NCBI RefSeq assembly: GCF_024679245.1
Contig: NC_090184.1
Coordinates: forward strand, 5,866,047-5,930,046
From: Pseudorasbora parva
Lineage: Eukaryota > Chordata > Actinopteri > Cypriniformes > Gobionidae
DNA length: 64,000 nucleotides
Reading direction: 5' to 3'
Shown piece by piece: positions 52,418-64,000 of the stretch. Both the position numbers and the translations under genes were made by a program. Each line of letters opens with the position of its first letter. Position 1 is the first letter of the stretch. The notes beneath the pieces are model-generated. The model did no database searches, had not been told where the DNA came from, and saw only the letters and a list, made by a program, of their open reading frames with translations.

Positions 52418-52726
52418 ATTTTTATTTTGAATAAAGTTTTTCCCGCTGTTAGGGATGACACAGCTTTACGACGCACTCGACTCAACACAATAGCAGCAGC
52501 GCGCTCACGTCATTATTTAGCTCCGCTCACACGACACGTCCCCACCCGCTCGGCTTTTTTCGGAAAGACTCGGAACAGCGCATCTTTCTTATATAATTAT
52601 AAAAAAAATAAAGACTTTTCGGAGATATGCAGGATGCAATGCTACTCTATAGGTACTCAAGATTGACATGACACTGACTGAAACACAGATACTGACATGA
52701 GACTGAGTGTTTCACCCCCCCTTTAA

Positions 52727-54574
52727 GATGAGTTTTGGTCAATCGGATCACAAGTAGATAAAAGAGACAGATTACCATTCACCTGGTGTTTTAATCCTCT
52801 CTTTTGTCCACTTTAAACCACTTCTGTCCTAATTTATTTGAGAGGAGGGTCTATGTGCAGGTAAATTAATGTGTTTTTTCATATCTTTTGAACTAATCGA
52901 CAAAATGACCTGTTGAAATTTACAAATGAACATGTCTGGAGACAACGGAAAAACTCAAGAGTGTGTGTTAGAGATCAGGAATGGCTGTGATTAGCATGTT
53001 TTTCATCTTCAAACCAAACTTGGGTCTCCAGCTGACAAAGTTTGAATCCTGGCTGGGCGGCGCTCTTCCCGTAATGTTTTAGGTCAGTAGACAGAGAGCA
53101 GACGGTCTTTTGTGGCTGTTTGAACACATTCGACCACATTAACCTCTACACAACAAAAGCAATGCGGTCGAATGAGTTTTCCACTACCTCTGGAAGTGGC
53201 AAAAAGTGGACAAGCTCAAAACTTGCTATACTCTGCTTACACCTGTATTTAACGCCATCCACTTGTGATCCGATATTCACTGCCATTATATGGAGGAGTG
53301 CAAGCAGGATTTTTTTTTTTTAATTCTCCTTTTGTGGTCCATAAAAGAAAGAAGAGTATACTCCATTAGAAAAACACCAGGGTGAGTAAATGCTGAACTT
53401 AAATTTAAAACTTAAAATGTCTTTAATGCAAAGCGTCTCTGCTCCCATGTGTTGGTCTCAACTACAAACGTGCGTTTCATTCGCGTGTGGCCTGTAACCG
53501 GTACCCATCTCTCATGTTATGCCGACATTGATTGACTAATTGATCTAATTGGAGGGCTTGGAGCATTTGACTGTGGGTGTGGAGACATCTAATGATCATT
53601 TTCCACTTCCCCGACTCTTCTCTCGACACACAGCGCTCTAATGGTGATACTCCATTTCCCCTGATGCTGAGCTCAAATCAATTTCAGCCTGAGCTTTGAT
53701 CTTCAAGCGTACAGGGAGAGGTGCTCTACACGCCTGCCGTACAGACTCCAGGGCCGGGCTCGTGTTCGTGTGTGTGTGTGGGTAGAAAGAGAAATGTGGG
53801 TCACGGAAAGGACAGTGACAGCTGGTTGTTACACAATTGGCAATGGGTGGCATGCGGGCGGCAGTGGGCATGAGATGTGTGTTGGTGGGGAATCCCCACG
53901 CCTCCTCTGCGTCCCGTATTCTTCTCAATGGCCGTTCTGGTGCCAGGGGTTTCACAGGCCACGGGTCAAGCCAAGCGGAGGTGGCAAATGGGCACGTAGG
54001 GCTCGGCGTCCTCTAGCTGCCAGCTGGCACGGCGGCGTCTGTTCACACGCTGGCCTTCAGACTCAAACACAGGGCGTACAACCCACTACTTTGTACTCTC
54101 CCTAAACACCCTCCCACCCACACTCACGCTGCCCACACACACACACACACACTGCCGGTGGAGTTGTCTCAGAGAGAGGGATATTTTTACTGTCTCTCTC
54201 ATCGTTGAGTGTGTGGGAGCCCTTCTTTCATTCAGATGCTTTACCTGTGATACACGAGTTGTGAATTGAAAGATTATGAACTTATGAACTTTTTGTTAAA
54301 GTATGTGAGGCTATTTTAGAATGGCAGACCACTATTCACTGCATAATATTTGTTTACAACAATTTTACTAACTGTACATATGTAAAAGAGCTAAAATAAT
54401 ATTATTTTCAATATTATCATGATTATTAAATATTTTAATAGTTTTCCCCTTTTTTATATATATTTATTGCAATTTATAGCAAATATACAGAAAATCTACT
54501 TTACTACAACAACAACAAATTATGAAAAGATAAACAAATATAGAATAAAGCACATAATCATAACCATACACTGT
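52727..54574. other. Unclassified non-coding DNA
   Basis: A short AGTTCACCC-type scrap lies at 53325-53395 (tttgtggtccataaaagaaa, caccagggtgagtaaatg). A short CA tract is at 54133-54151. A candidate Ser-Trp block near 53043 was considered for the next pebp4 exon and rejected. Nothing else is supported. Confidence 0.5.
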
Positions 54575-54993
<419 letters not shown>

Positions 54994-55224
54994 TGCCTCA
55001 ATCTGTGAGAAGGGCCTAGCTGTGGCTTGGGCATTCCCGTCATGAAACAAGAACACCTATTGGGCGTTCCTGGTACCATACTCATTGACCAATCGCGATG
55101 AGCTTCTCAAGGCACATGGGTATGATGTCATGTGTGATTTTTTTCCCCCCAAACCAGTTCAGCGGAAATGCCCTGCAACTGATTCTAAACATTTAATTTG
55201 GCCATGTCAATCACAATAACGATT

Positions 55225-55332
55225 GCCTACACCAACCCTGATCCCTAAACCTACCCATCACAAGAAACATTCTGCGTTTTTACATTTTCAAAAAAACATA
55301 ATTTAGTATGTTTATGAATCCATTTACATTGT

Positions 55333-55389
<57 letters not shown>

Positions 55390-55490
55390 ATGGTTCATTT
55401 TGGCGTAGACATACATGTGGAATCACACACACACATAATGGTTCATTTTGTCATAGACATACACGCGGATAGCTCGAAATGTGTACATGT
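55225..55490 (-). repeat. Dispersed repeat with (AC)n array
   Basis: aaacctacccatcacaagaa, then acattctgcgtttttacatt, is the minus-strand form of the unit at 1352-1637. A (AC)n array lies at 55336-55387. The sequence cacacataatggttcatttt is repeated at 55383 and 55433. Confidence 0.7.
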
Positions 55491-57412
55491 AACACACCCC
55501 TTGGCTTTAGAAAGTGACGTGTATGTTTACGCAAATATTTGAAGCTTCTGTTTGAGAAAAACGAACTAGCGGCGAATGATGAACATGTTAATCTGGATGT
55601 TGACAGCTAACAGTTCAGCAGAAAAGGTGAAGAAGAAGAAGGGGGCGTTCCAGTCTGTGAAGACGGAAACCCCCACCAGCACGATAACGCCCATTTGATG
55701 CCGCAGTTGGATGATATTGTAATCTGTTTGGATTTTGGCCTTTTTAGTTTAAAATGTACTGCGGTGTGATAAACTGTATAAGAAGTGTTTTCAGGTCTGA
55801 TTGGCAGATCTTGATAAACACTGATCAGGCATAACATTACCGACTTCCTAATATTGCGTTAAAAATAGAGTCACCGGTATGTTTTGAAAAATATGACCAA
55901 AAACAGAATAAAAGTATAAACTTGTTGCATTCCAAGTCTTCTGAAGTTATATGATATCTTCATGTAAAGAACAGAGTTGATCTTAATGTTTTAATCGCCA
56001 CTCCGTGAGCGCACTCCATCATATCTCATTCAAATGATATACCCTCTTGAGCATGACACCGTTTCTTTGGCCGGCAATTTTTTTTTTATTTGAATGTGTG
56101 TCTTCGGCGGATGGAGACGCTGATCGCTTTTGGGGATTTTCTTCACACAAATCAATCGTTTGGTCTCTGAACACTTGGAATATTTGTACTTTTTGAATTG
56201 TGCATGCAGTCAGATCTGCCGGTTATATTCTGTTTTTATATATAATATAATACATAAATGGGTAGGTTTAGGGATTTGATGGGGTTGGGTTACATGTTCA
56301 AATGTGCCTAAATAGCGGAAATAAAATTAAGCTGACTGATTAAGTAAAAAATCACACTGCATGTCCTACTGGCAAAATCATAACCAAATATATAATTTCA
56401 TCATGACGATAACATTCCCCTCCCCAATGTGTCTGTGTATGACACCAAAGGTTTCTCAGTGAAATCAATGGAGCACCTGCGCATCGATATAACCACGCCT
56501 AGGGGCTCCTTTAGCATCTTCATTGTTATGTTGAAGGAACTTGACCATAGGATTTTAACGCCTTGGGAGTGAGAATGGGTTGCATGTCAACCACACGAAC
56601 CAAACTCTTCCAGTCTCAGCTACAACTACAAACCTTAAGACTGGAATTACTGGCGACTTGTTTCGGAAGATCAGAATCGGTTCATTTAGGAGACAATATG
56701 TTTGTCTTGCACTTTGATCTTTAAAACTTTAAAGACCCTTTACATTCACAAACAGCTACATTAAACACTTTGTGAAAGATAATATTTGAAAAAGCATAAC
56801 ATGGGCATTTGAAAGCTGTTCCGCTAGTCACAAGGCAAGAAGGAGGTGCAAAACTAGTCTCTTACCATTGTCTTTTGGACAATATGACGCCCAGCCCTTA
56901 ATGTGAATTACATAAGGTCAATACAGGAAAGTATCTAAAGGTGTTTGTACTTCATGAATATACTCTGTATATTTGCACTTTGTCGATGAGGTTATATATA
57001 AACCACAGCTACAGCTGAGACAATGAGAGCGGAGTGAAAGTCAAGAGCTGCAGCAGTGCTCGTCTTTGAAGTGTGAGTACTGCCTGTAATCAGTTCAGCA
57101 TCTCAGAGTCAGCACTTCTCTGCTCGACGCCGTTACTTCAGAGATCATGGCCTACTCACTGACTCATGGTTGTTGAGAAAGGAGGACTGGGAGAGTGATA
57201 TCATAGCTGTGGAATGGGAAATCATTATGACTTGTAAAAGTGGAAAAGTGAAAGTACATGCATACTTCACATCATCTGTGTTGAAGTAACTTTGTGTCTT
57301 GCTCATGAGTTCATTTCATGTGACAAAATCATGCAGCGTGGGTGACAATGCTACTATTGAAATGTTACCATTAAAATGAATGCGTTACATTATGTTAATG
57401 CAGATCTCCTCA
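55491..57412. other. Unclassified DNA with a Tc1 terminal scrap
   Basis: 55817-55860 (acactgatcaggcataacat, then cttcctaatattgcg) is a Tc1 terminus of the family at 14323 and 24745, with no transposase attached. The rest shows no supported gene or repeat. Confidence 0.55.
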
Positions 57413-57428
57413 TACAGTGGGGCAATTG

Positions 57429-57960
57429 TAGCCTGACAAGCCAGACGCACATCAAGATGTTTGGTCTGGAAACTCACCATTGACAGCTCAATCCGAGGGG
57501 CGGGATAAACGGTTGTCTTTCAAACTCCCTCTGCACACAATAAGAGAGCGCTACAACCAACCAGAGCAACGTGAAGCGGAGCTAGTTGATAGCATAGACG
57601 GTTGATAGATTAAACATTCGCCGTATCCGGTCGGCAAAACTCGAACACATCTTCCCTTTTTAAGAATGACTTCAGTGCCGTTCTTTGTTCTTTTCTCAGA
57701 GAAAAGCTTAACTCCAAGTCTTCCAGAGTCGCGGTCAAAGCTGATTCGAAAGACCGCCGTTCGCCAGTTTCTGTGTTTACTAGAAGCACGAGCGCAACTC
57801 AGCCGCCGTCATTATGTTAAGCCCACTGGCTCTATACATGATGTGATTGGCCCGACCAGAGTTTGGCGTTTACAGCTCAGAAGGGTATTGAGAGTTGCTA
57901 GACGACACTCGCGGCAGACTAGATTTGCTGCCACTAGGGTGCGTCTAGATTTCTATGCTA
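57429..57960. mobile_element. MITE inserted in a Tc1 inverted repeat
   Basis: Starts TAGCCTGACAAGCCAGACGC and ends (read inward) TAGCATAGAAATCTAGACGC. Flanks GGGCAATTG (57420-57428) and GAGCAATTG (57961-57969) are a 9-base duplication with one difference. A 113-codon Arg-rich frame inside (57666-58007) runs past the end and is not a gene. Confidence 0.8.
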
Positions 57961-58191
57961 GAGCAATTGTGCAAGTTCTCCCACTTAAAAAGATGAGAGA
58001 CCTGTAATTTTCATCATAGGTACACTTCAACTGAGAGACAAAATTAGAAAGAAAAAAAAATCCAGCAAATCATATTGTCTGATTCTTAAATAATTGTTTT
58101 GCAAATGATGATGGAAAATAATTATATGGTCAATAACAAAAGTTAATCTCAATACTTTGTTATATACCCTTGTTGGCGATGACAGAGATTT

Positions 58192-58500
58192 TCAGTATGT
58201 CGCCACAAGGTTTTTACACACTGTTGCTGGTAGTTTGGCCCATTCCTCCATGCAGATCTCCTCTAGAGCAGTGATGTTTTGGGGCTGTTGCTGGGCAACA
58301 CAGATTTTCAACTCCCTCCAAAGATTTTCTATGGGGTTGAGATCTAGAGACTGGCTAGGCCACTCCAGGACCTTGAAATGCTTCTTACGAAACCACTCCT
58401 GCATGGCCTGGGTGGAGTGTTTGGGATCATTGTAATGCTGAAAGACCCAGACACATTTCATCGTCATTGCCCTTGCTGGTGGAAGGTGGTTTTTACTCAA
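58192..58500 (-). pseudogene. Tc1 transposase C-terminal remnant
   Basis: Minus-strand frame [20 protein letters not shown] (second catalytic Asp in YNDPKH), [20 protein letters not shown] (third acidic residue) and [18 protein letters not shown] at the end. The helix-turn-helix domains and the WSDE block are gone: family sequence resumes only at 59426, in the leader (aagaagttacaggtctgtga). Not functional. Confidence 0.9.
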
Positions 58501-58643
58501 AATCTAACAATACATGGTACTATTCATTCTTTCCTTTACATGGATCAGTTGTCCTGGTCCTTTTGCAGAAAAAAACTGCCCCAAAGCTTGATGACCCCTA
58601 TGCTTTACAGTAGGCATGGTGCAACTCAGCATTCTTTCTCCTC

Positions 58644-59425
58644 TTAAATGCTGTTTCTTCTATATTGGATCCGACAGGAATGGTGCAACACGCTTACTTA
58701 TATGAGTAAAACATGTAATAGTATTGCATTGTTATAGATAGTTTTGCTTATGTGTACGTGTCTAACAGAACATACCTTTAGCACACTGGACTCAGACACG
58801 TATGGGCCAGGGCTCGTAAAGCCCGACTATTTGTTTTCCAGTGGGGCTATGTGTTTTCCAGACAGGCTACCATAATGTAATCCCTTTAGCAGGCCGGTGA
58901 ATCTCAAATAGTGAAATAATAGTCCTTTCTTGATCTGCGCTGTTCACTCTCTCTTGACTTGACATTTGAAGGGCGCGTGTGTGCGCACGCATGGTTCTCG
59001 CTTATGTCCACTGATCGGGCCATGTAATACAAAAATAATATTCCAATAAATATTTGTGGGTGGATGAGAAATGAATCTGTGAGTTTGTTTGATAAAGACG
59101 ATTACCAGCCCTGTGAGAGAATCCTGGTTGCCTCTTTCAAAACAGTCCCTCCCTCATGTGAACTGAACTGACAGGGGCAAGATATGAGAGCGGAGCTGAA
59201 GCTCATTAAATATGCAAATCGTATCCAATCCTAGCCGTGGGCGTTTATTTCCAAGTCTCCAGTGCGTCACGCCCATCAAAACCCAGCGTTTTGGAGAGAG
59301 CCTTAAAACCAGTGTAGAAAAAAGCCTATTACTTATCAGTTATGATGTTTTTGAATGTAAAAACCACACAAATGTCATTAGTTGACCTCAGACAACAGTA
59401 AAAAGCTAGTTCATGACACCTTTAA
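58644..59425. mobile_element. TTAA-bounded insertion in the Tc1 element
   Basis: Starts TTAAATGCTGTTTC and ends GTTCATGACACCTTTAA. TTAA lies at both junctions, and the Tc1 leader resumes exactly after it. The right end read inward (TTAAAGGTGTCATGAACT) fits the T2/Kolobok TTAAAGG type; the left end does not match it, so either the left end is lost or this is a different TTAA element. Confidence 0.55.
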
Positions 59426-59679
59426 AGAAGAAGTTACAGGTCTGTGAGGACCAGAAATATTGCTCTATTGTAGGTGACCAAATACTTATTTTTCACCATA
59501 ATTTGCAAATATATTCTCATTCAGTCTCTCATAGTTGAAGTGTACCTATGATGAAAATTACAGGCCTATCTCATCTTTTTAAGTGGGAGAACTTGCAAAA
59601 TTGGTGGCTGACTAAATACTGTTTTGCCTCAATGTGTACAGAACCGTTTGGGTGTTGAGGCCAATATGATTTCATTCAA

Positions 59680-59860
59680 CGAGGATGCATTAAATTGCTC
59701 AAACTTGATTGATAGTAATAAAGAAATGTTTCTGCATTTTATCACCCTATTAGACTGATTTCTGAAGATTCATGTGACACTGAAGACTGGAGTAATAATG
59801 CTAAAAATTCAGCTTTGATCACAGGAATACATTACATTTTAACATATATTTGAACAATAT
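59680..59860 (+). repeat. GATTCATGTGACACTGAA interspersed repeat
   Basis: tgatttctgaagattcatgt, then gacactgaagactggagta, and ttcagctttgatcacaggaa: the same family as 12260 and 21216. Confidence 0.7.
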
Positions 59861-60117
59861 TAAAGGTTCAGGGAAGAAGGAGGCGGGAACTGGGGAAGAT
59901 TCATCATAAATTTTTAATATAAACAAACACAAAACGAATTTAGGGTATTTTTATTTCAAATTTAATTTAATAATTAAAATTAAATAATTAAAATTAAATG
60001 GAATGGAATAAAGAAGAAATGAGAACAGTAAAATAAAAGCCTGTATAGTTGTGGAGCAATCCATTTAAACTCTTTGCAAATAACATTTTATATAAAAATA
60101 TGCATACATTCAATCTT

Positions 60118-60293
60118 GTGTTTATGTGTAATATGTAAAAATAAATAGTGCTGTCAAATCAATTAATCACATCCAAAAAAAAAAAGTTTGTGATTATCTT
60201 ATGTGTGTGTGTACTTTGTATAATTAGTGTGTACTGTATATGTGAATACACACACATGCATGTATACATTTAAGAAATAGTTGCATGTGCATA

Positions 60294-60388
<95 letters not shown>

Positions 60389-60415
60389 ATATATATGTAT
60401 ATATATGTACATATC

Positions 60416-60452
<37 letters not shown>

Positions 60453-60655
60453 ATAATTTACATTATTATATATAAATATTTTATATATAAATATGACAAA
60501 TATTTCTTAAATATATACATGCATGTATGTGAATTCAAATATAAATACTAATTAGACACAGTACACACACATACATATTATGTAAACACAAACTTTTATT
60601 TTGGTGCGATTAATCGCTTTGACAGCACTATTTATTTTAACATATTACACATAAA
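60118..60655. mobile_element. Foldback element with AT-rich loop
   Basis: The left arm has tatgtgtaatatg, aaaataaatagtgctgtcaa and aattaatcacatccaaaa. The right arm is its complement: ttttggtgcgattaatcgc, then gacagcactatttatttta and catattacacata. Pairing extends outside the TAGTGCTGTC end, so the outer arms are also part of the foldback. The loop holds an AT array (60297-60377) and (CTAT)n (60416-60451). Subterminal tgtgtgtgtac and gtacacacac words also pair. Confidence 0.82.
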
Positions 60656-62725
60656 AAGTTTCTTGTCTTGTCATTTAAATTATTATATTTGCAATGCAAA
60701 ATGGCAGAATTACATTAAAATTTAAGTTGTTTGCATCCCTGTATGTTCCTGTGGGTCATTAAACATATCCATCATAAAACAGTTGTCAAATATATACGTA
60801 CACACTTTTCCACTGTAAAAACTAGAATTGTTGCATTGAAATTCACACTCATCTTCAGTGAACATTAAGCCCCACCTTCTTTGATCTGATTGGCCATCAT
60901 TTTGACAGTGACGAGCGCCGTTAGACTGCTGAGGCAGACCAGCCTAGTTGCCAGAACTTTCCCATAAGAATTACGGTAGCATTTTTAGGTTTTACAGGTT
61001 TAAGTTTTAAATTTACAGTACATAACCGTATTTAATGAACTGAAATAATGTTCAATTATCAATCTATTGAAATACTAATATATATCGTGCCTTTGATATA
61101 TACTGACAACAACCAATCACAGTGGTGATGAGAGTCACATGATGAATCAAAGCAGCTTTCAGGAGGACGTTATTAATATATAGAAGGTGCACAGTGTCAT
61201 TTACACACTAAACACTAAACACCATCATGGTAACACACATGATTTAACACACATTAAAAAATGCAATAGACATTCATTTAACAACTTTGCATGTAACATA
61301 AAACCCTAATGTACATTAAAAAAATAGGAAGAAACCACTATTTCAACGAAAATACATCAAATGTAAAGTGGGAATACGGTAATTTACGTTTTTTCACTAT
61401 AAATTAGACAAAGACTTGTTCTTATATTAAATCTGAGGTTGGATCTATTACAGTGTTTTTACAGTGTTAAACTTTTTCAGTTTTTTTTTCACAGTGTTTA
61501 ACCGTTAAAATCAAGATCATTTTTTTACAGTGTGTGGTGGTTACGGCCCTGTGCACAATTACTTTTGAATGGCAATGCAGACCACATAAAGGAAGCGGCC
61601 CAAGCAATCATTTCTTCTCCTCTTCACCTCCAGCTGTTAAACGCAGATGGATGTGTTCGATGTGTGAGCACTACCTAGTGGACCATTGACTGTTGATGTA
61701 TAGAAGGGCAGTTCTTTCCTAGAAATTAAGTGTGTGACTGTAACAGGTCTTGGCTAATTCATCGCCATTTTCCTCCAAGACATTGTTCAGTTCTGCATGA
61801 TGACACGTGCACTTTCACAGAGACTCCTGAGAGAAGTGTTCACTGCCATCCACTCGTAGTCCACTTCAACAGAAATGTGTGAGCTCAGCACTGGTTACTG
61901 GGCTGTAATTGAAGCCATTAGCAGCAGTGCAGTGTCGTAATGGACCCACACGAGTCTTCCTCCCACTAACTGATTCAGTCATTAATCAAAAACTCCTCGA
62001 CCAGCTTCGCCGTGCAGTCCAATAGCACCTGCAGCAGCACACTGGACCTCCGCGCTGGGTTTCCCACTCTTGACCCTCGTTCATTTGGTGGGAATAAAGC
62101 AAGATGTTGGGAAGTTGAATTAGCCCCTGCTGGTAGAGGTTGTAACTGCACCGTAAGCATCTTTCCTCTTGGACGCACATCCTGATTTTGCGGAGTTAGA
62201 TGCGGTCGACATATTTAGTTGAACCTGAAACACATTCTGCTTTGAAAATAACACTACCCATAAGTTATCCCTAAAATCAGAGGAAAATTATAGTGGAATC
62301 ACACTGATGTAGAAGAATGTCTGTAAGCTTAAACCTGACATAAAGTGTAAACTTGTCCCTCAAATCTGATTCAGATTCAGATCGGCTCCAGGATCATCAT
62401 ACAGGAACGGGTTGTTCTTGGTGAAACCAGGCCGCCATTCAAACATGGCTTCTCCACAATCACACATAGCTATTTAAATGTTACTGCTAGTTTAAACCAA
62501 ACGCTTTAGGTTCTAGAAGCCTTGAGTAATATTGTAATTGGGCTCATTAATAAAATGCTACAGAAGTTGATAGCCCCTTTGGTTTGACAGCTCTCCTTGT
62601 ATTGAGATTGATGGAAAGTGAGAATGAGAGTCGGCAATGCTGGAGTGAATTCATTTTTAACAAATCTGTATACATTAGCATTAGCTCTGTATACATTAGC
62701 AAGAACTCCTGAATATTTTCTCACA

Positions 62726-62726
<1 letters not shown>
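60656..62726. other. Unclassified non-coding DNA
   Basis: No supported exon. Several short frames (for example 61975-62180, minus) lack splice or family support. Confidence 0.5.

Positions 62727-62788
<62 letters not shown>
62727..62788. repeat. (AC)n microsatellite with GA tail
   Basis: About 60 bp of AC, then gagagagagacagacagaca. Confidence 0.97.
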
Positions 62789-62792
<4 letters not shown>

Positions 62793-62934
62793 AGAGAGAG
62801 ACAGACAGACAGACACCTCCTGCAATCATGTCAGAGTTACAGGCTTCTCACAGGGCAATACCCACAGCATATAAACCACAATCCGACTGTATTTCAGCTC
62901 CTTTACAGTACAAAACACACACTCATGTCTGGCT

Positions 62935-63016
62935 CACTATCTTTGGGAGGACTCTGGTTTTTATACCGTACAAACTGTACATTCTATATCCCTACACTGC
63001 CCCTGCTCCTAAACCT

Positions 63017-63059
<43 letters not shown>

Positions 63060-63260
63060 CCCTGCCCCTAAACCTACCCATTACACACACACATACACAC
63101 ACACTGCCCCTGCCCTTAAACCTACCCATCACAGGAAACATTCAGCATTTTTACTCTCTCAAAAAAACTCATCCTGTATGATTAATAAGCATTTTGAAAA
63201 GTGGGGACTGCTGGCTGGTGATCTCAGGTTTTATTATCCTTATGGGGACAATTTGGTCTC
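62935..63260 (-). repeat. Dispersed repeat with GT/AC arrays, internally triplicated
   Basis: Minus-strand counterpart of 1352-1637. The segment actgcccctgc(t/c)cctaaacctac occurs three times (about 62995, 63055, 63103), each followed by an AC tract or the next copy, then cctacccatcacaggaaaca and tttttactctctcaaaaaaa. Confidence 0.75.
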
Positions 63261-63281
63261 CACAGTGTAATACAAACAAGG

Positions 63282-63283
<2 letters not shown>

Positions 63284-63344
<61 letters not shown>

Positions 63345-63410
63345 TACTCACTCTCTTACACACATTTATACAAACACATAAACACTCATTCTCTCGCACA
63401 TACACACACT

Positions 63411-63466
<56 letters not shown>

Positions 63467-64000
63467 CACTCACTCACTCACTCACTCACTAACTCACTCT
63501 CTCTCTTACACACAAACTCTCACACATACGCGCACTCTCTCACACACACACATGCAAACACACTCACTCTCACACACTCACACACGGCACACGCACACTC
63601 TCTCACACACACACATGCAAACACACTCACTCTCACACACTCACACACGCACACTCTCTCACACGCACATACACAAACACACTCACTCATTCACTCTCTC
63701 TCTCTCACACACTCACACACACACACACTCTTACACAAACACTCTCACACATACTCACACATACACACACACACACTCACTAACATACATACACAAACAC
63801 ACACTTACTCACTCATTCATTCACTCACTCTCTCTCACACTCACACACACACACTCTTAGACATACTTAAACACTCTCACGAACATATACATACACACAC
63901 ACACTCTCTCACAGACACACACTCTCTCTCTCTCACACATACTCTCACACACTCAAACACAAGCACACTCAGACACATACACACACACACACACACACAA
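63284..64000. repeat. Compound CA/CT satellite
   Basis: AC arrays at 63284-63341 and 63416-63462, (CACT)n at 63462-63498, then irregular CA/CTC blocks to the window end. A block of about 57 bp containing catgcaaacacactcactct is duplicated (about 63545-63602 and 63604-63659). Confidence 0.93.

Larger units (their letters stand above)
51215..52726. mobile_element. Two-gene TTAA element (THAP type), copy 2, inverted
   Basis: Flanked by TTAA (51215-51218, 52723-52726). Ends AGGGGGGGTGAAATGCTG and, read inward from the right, AGGGGGGGTGAAACACTC. It is the reverse complement of copy 1 with small differences: an extra about 25 bp near the right end, about 20 bp more at the end of the THAP exon, and scattered substitutions. 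It inserted at the TTAA that ends the AGCTGCAGTC element. Confidence 0.9.
57415..59636 (-). mobile_element. Tc1 element interrupted by two other transposons
   Basis: The left terminus cagtggggcaattg (57415-57428) is preceded by TA, then a MITE intervenes (57429-57960), and the Tc1 end resumes at 57961 with gagcaattgtgcaagttctc. The right terminus is near 59636 (ttttgcctcaatgtg, then TA). Long inverted ends: 57968-58130 against 59470-59600 (acttgcaaaattggtggctg side). Inside, a TTAA-bounded segment (58644-59425) replaces the N-terminal half of the transposase. Confidence 0.85.

Noticed and set aside
53020..53080. Possible last pebp4 exon (Glu-Ser-Trp-Leu block)
   Set aside because: Only the Ser-Trp pair fits; the following residues do not resemble the PEBP4 C-terminal helix and no proper acceptor precedes it in phase.
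57666..58007. 113-codon Arg-rich frame
   Set aside because: Starts inside a MITE and ends inside the Tc1 repeat, so it spans an insertion boundary.
62618..63181. 187-codon open frame
   Set aside because: Mostly His-Thr from AC tracts and the triplicated repeat unit.

Overview
The window looks like vertebrate nuclear DNA from a teleost fish, most likely a cyprinid. It is AT-rich, has no dense coding, and carries many dinucleotide microsatellites. Its transposons are typical of teleosts: Tc1 fragments of several families, a Rex3 (RTE-clade) retrotransposon, hAT-type elements with 8-bp target duplications, a Harbinger element, and many TTAA-flanked elements beginning AAAGG (T2/Kolobok-like). 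Family names come from remembered motifs; no database was searched. I see no prokaryotic genes, CRISPR array, rRNA or functional tRNA gene.

The only host coding sequence I can support is two exons on the + strand, 40861-40906 and 43168-43284. They join in phase and match the C-terminal half of the phosphatidylethanolamine-binding domain of pebp4. No other exon was found, so most of the window is probably intron or flank of this gene.

Layout: 1-6.4 kb holds GT/CT microsatellites, a Harbinger element, a Tc1 scrap and a tRNA-derived SINE. 6.4-10.4 kb is a TTAA element interrupted by a hAT element (which itself contains a perfect 40-bp palindrome), followed by a MITE cluster. 10.4-30 kb holds Tc1 remnants at 14.3, 15.4, 24.0, 27.0 and 29.5 kb, foldback MITEs and AT/GT/CT arrays; the 27-kb Tc1 is split by a hAT insertion with an exact 8-bp duplication. 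30.8-35.9 kb is a transposon graveyard: two Tc1 remnants on the minus strand, one Tc1 fragment on the plus strand and Rex3 on the minus strand, nearly end to end. 37.6-39.0 and 51.2-52.7 kb carry two inverted copies of one TTAA element that keeps the first exons of two convergent genes, a THAP zinc finger and a second, unidentified protein. pebp4 exons lie between them. 44.9-46.8 kb is a Tc1 nested inside an inverted-repeat element. 57.4-59.6 kb is a Tc1 with two further insertions. 60.1-60.7 kb is a foldback element with an AT-rich loop. The last kilobase is a compound CA/CT satellite.

All transposase and reverse transcriptase genes seen here are broken by deletions, frameshifts or stops, so nothing in the window appears able to move by itself. 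The most interesting element is the two-gene THAP element. Other patterns worth testing are microsatellites that begin at transposon ends and repeated loss of the first catalytic aspartate region in internally deleted Tc1 copies.
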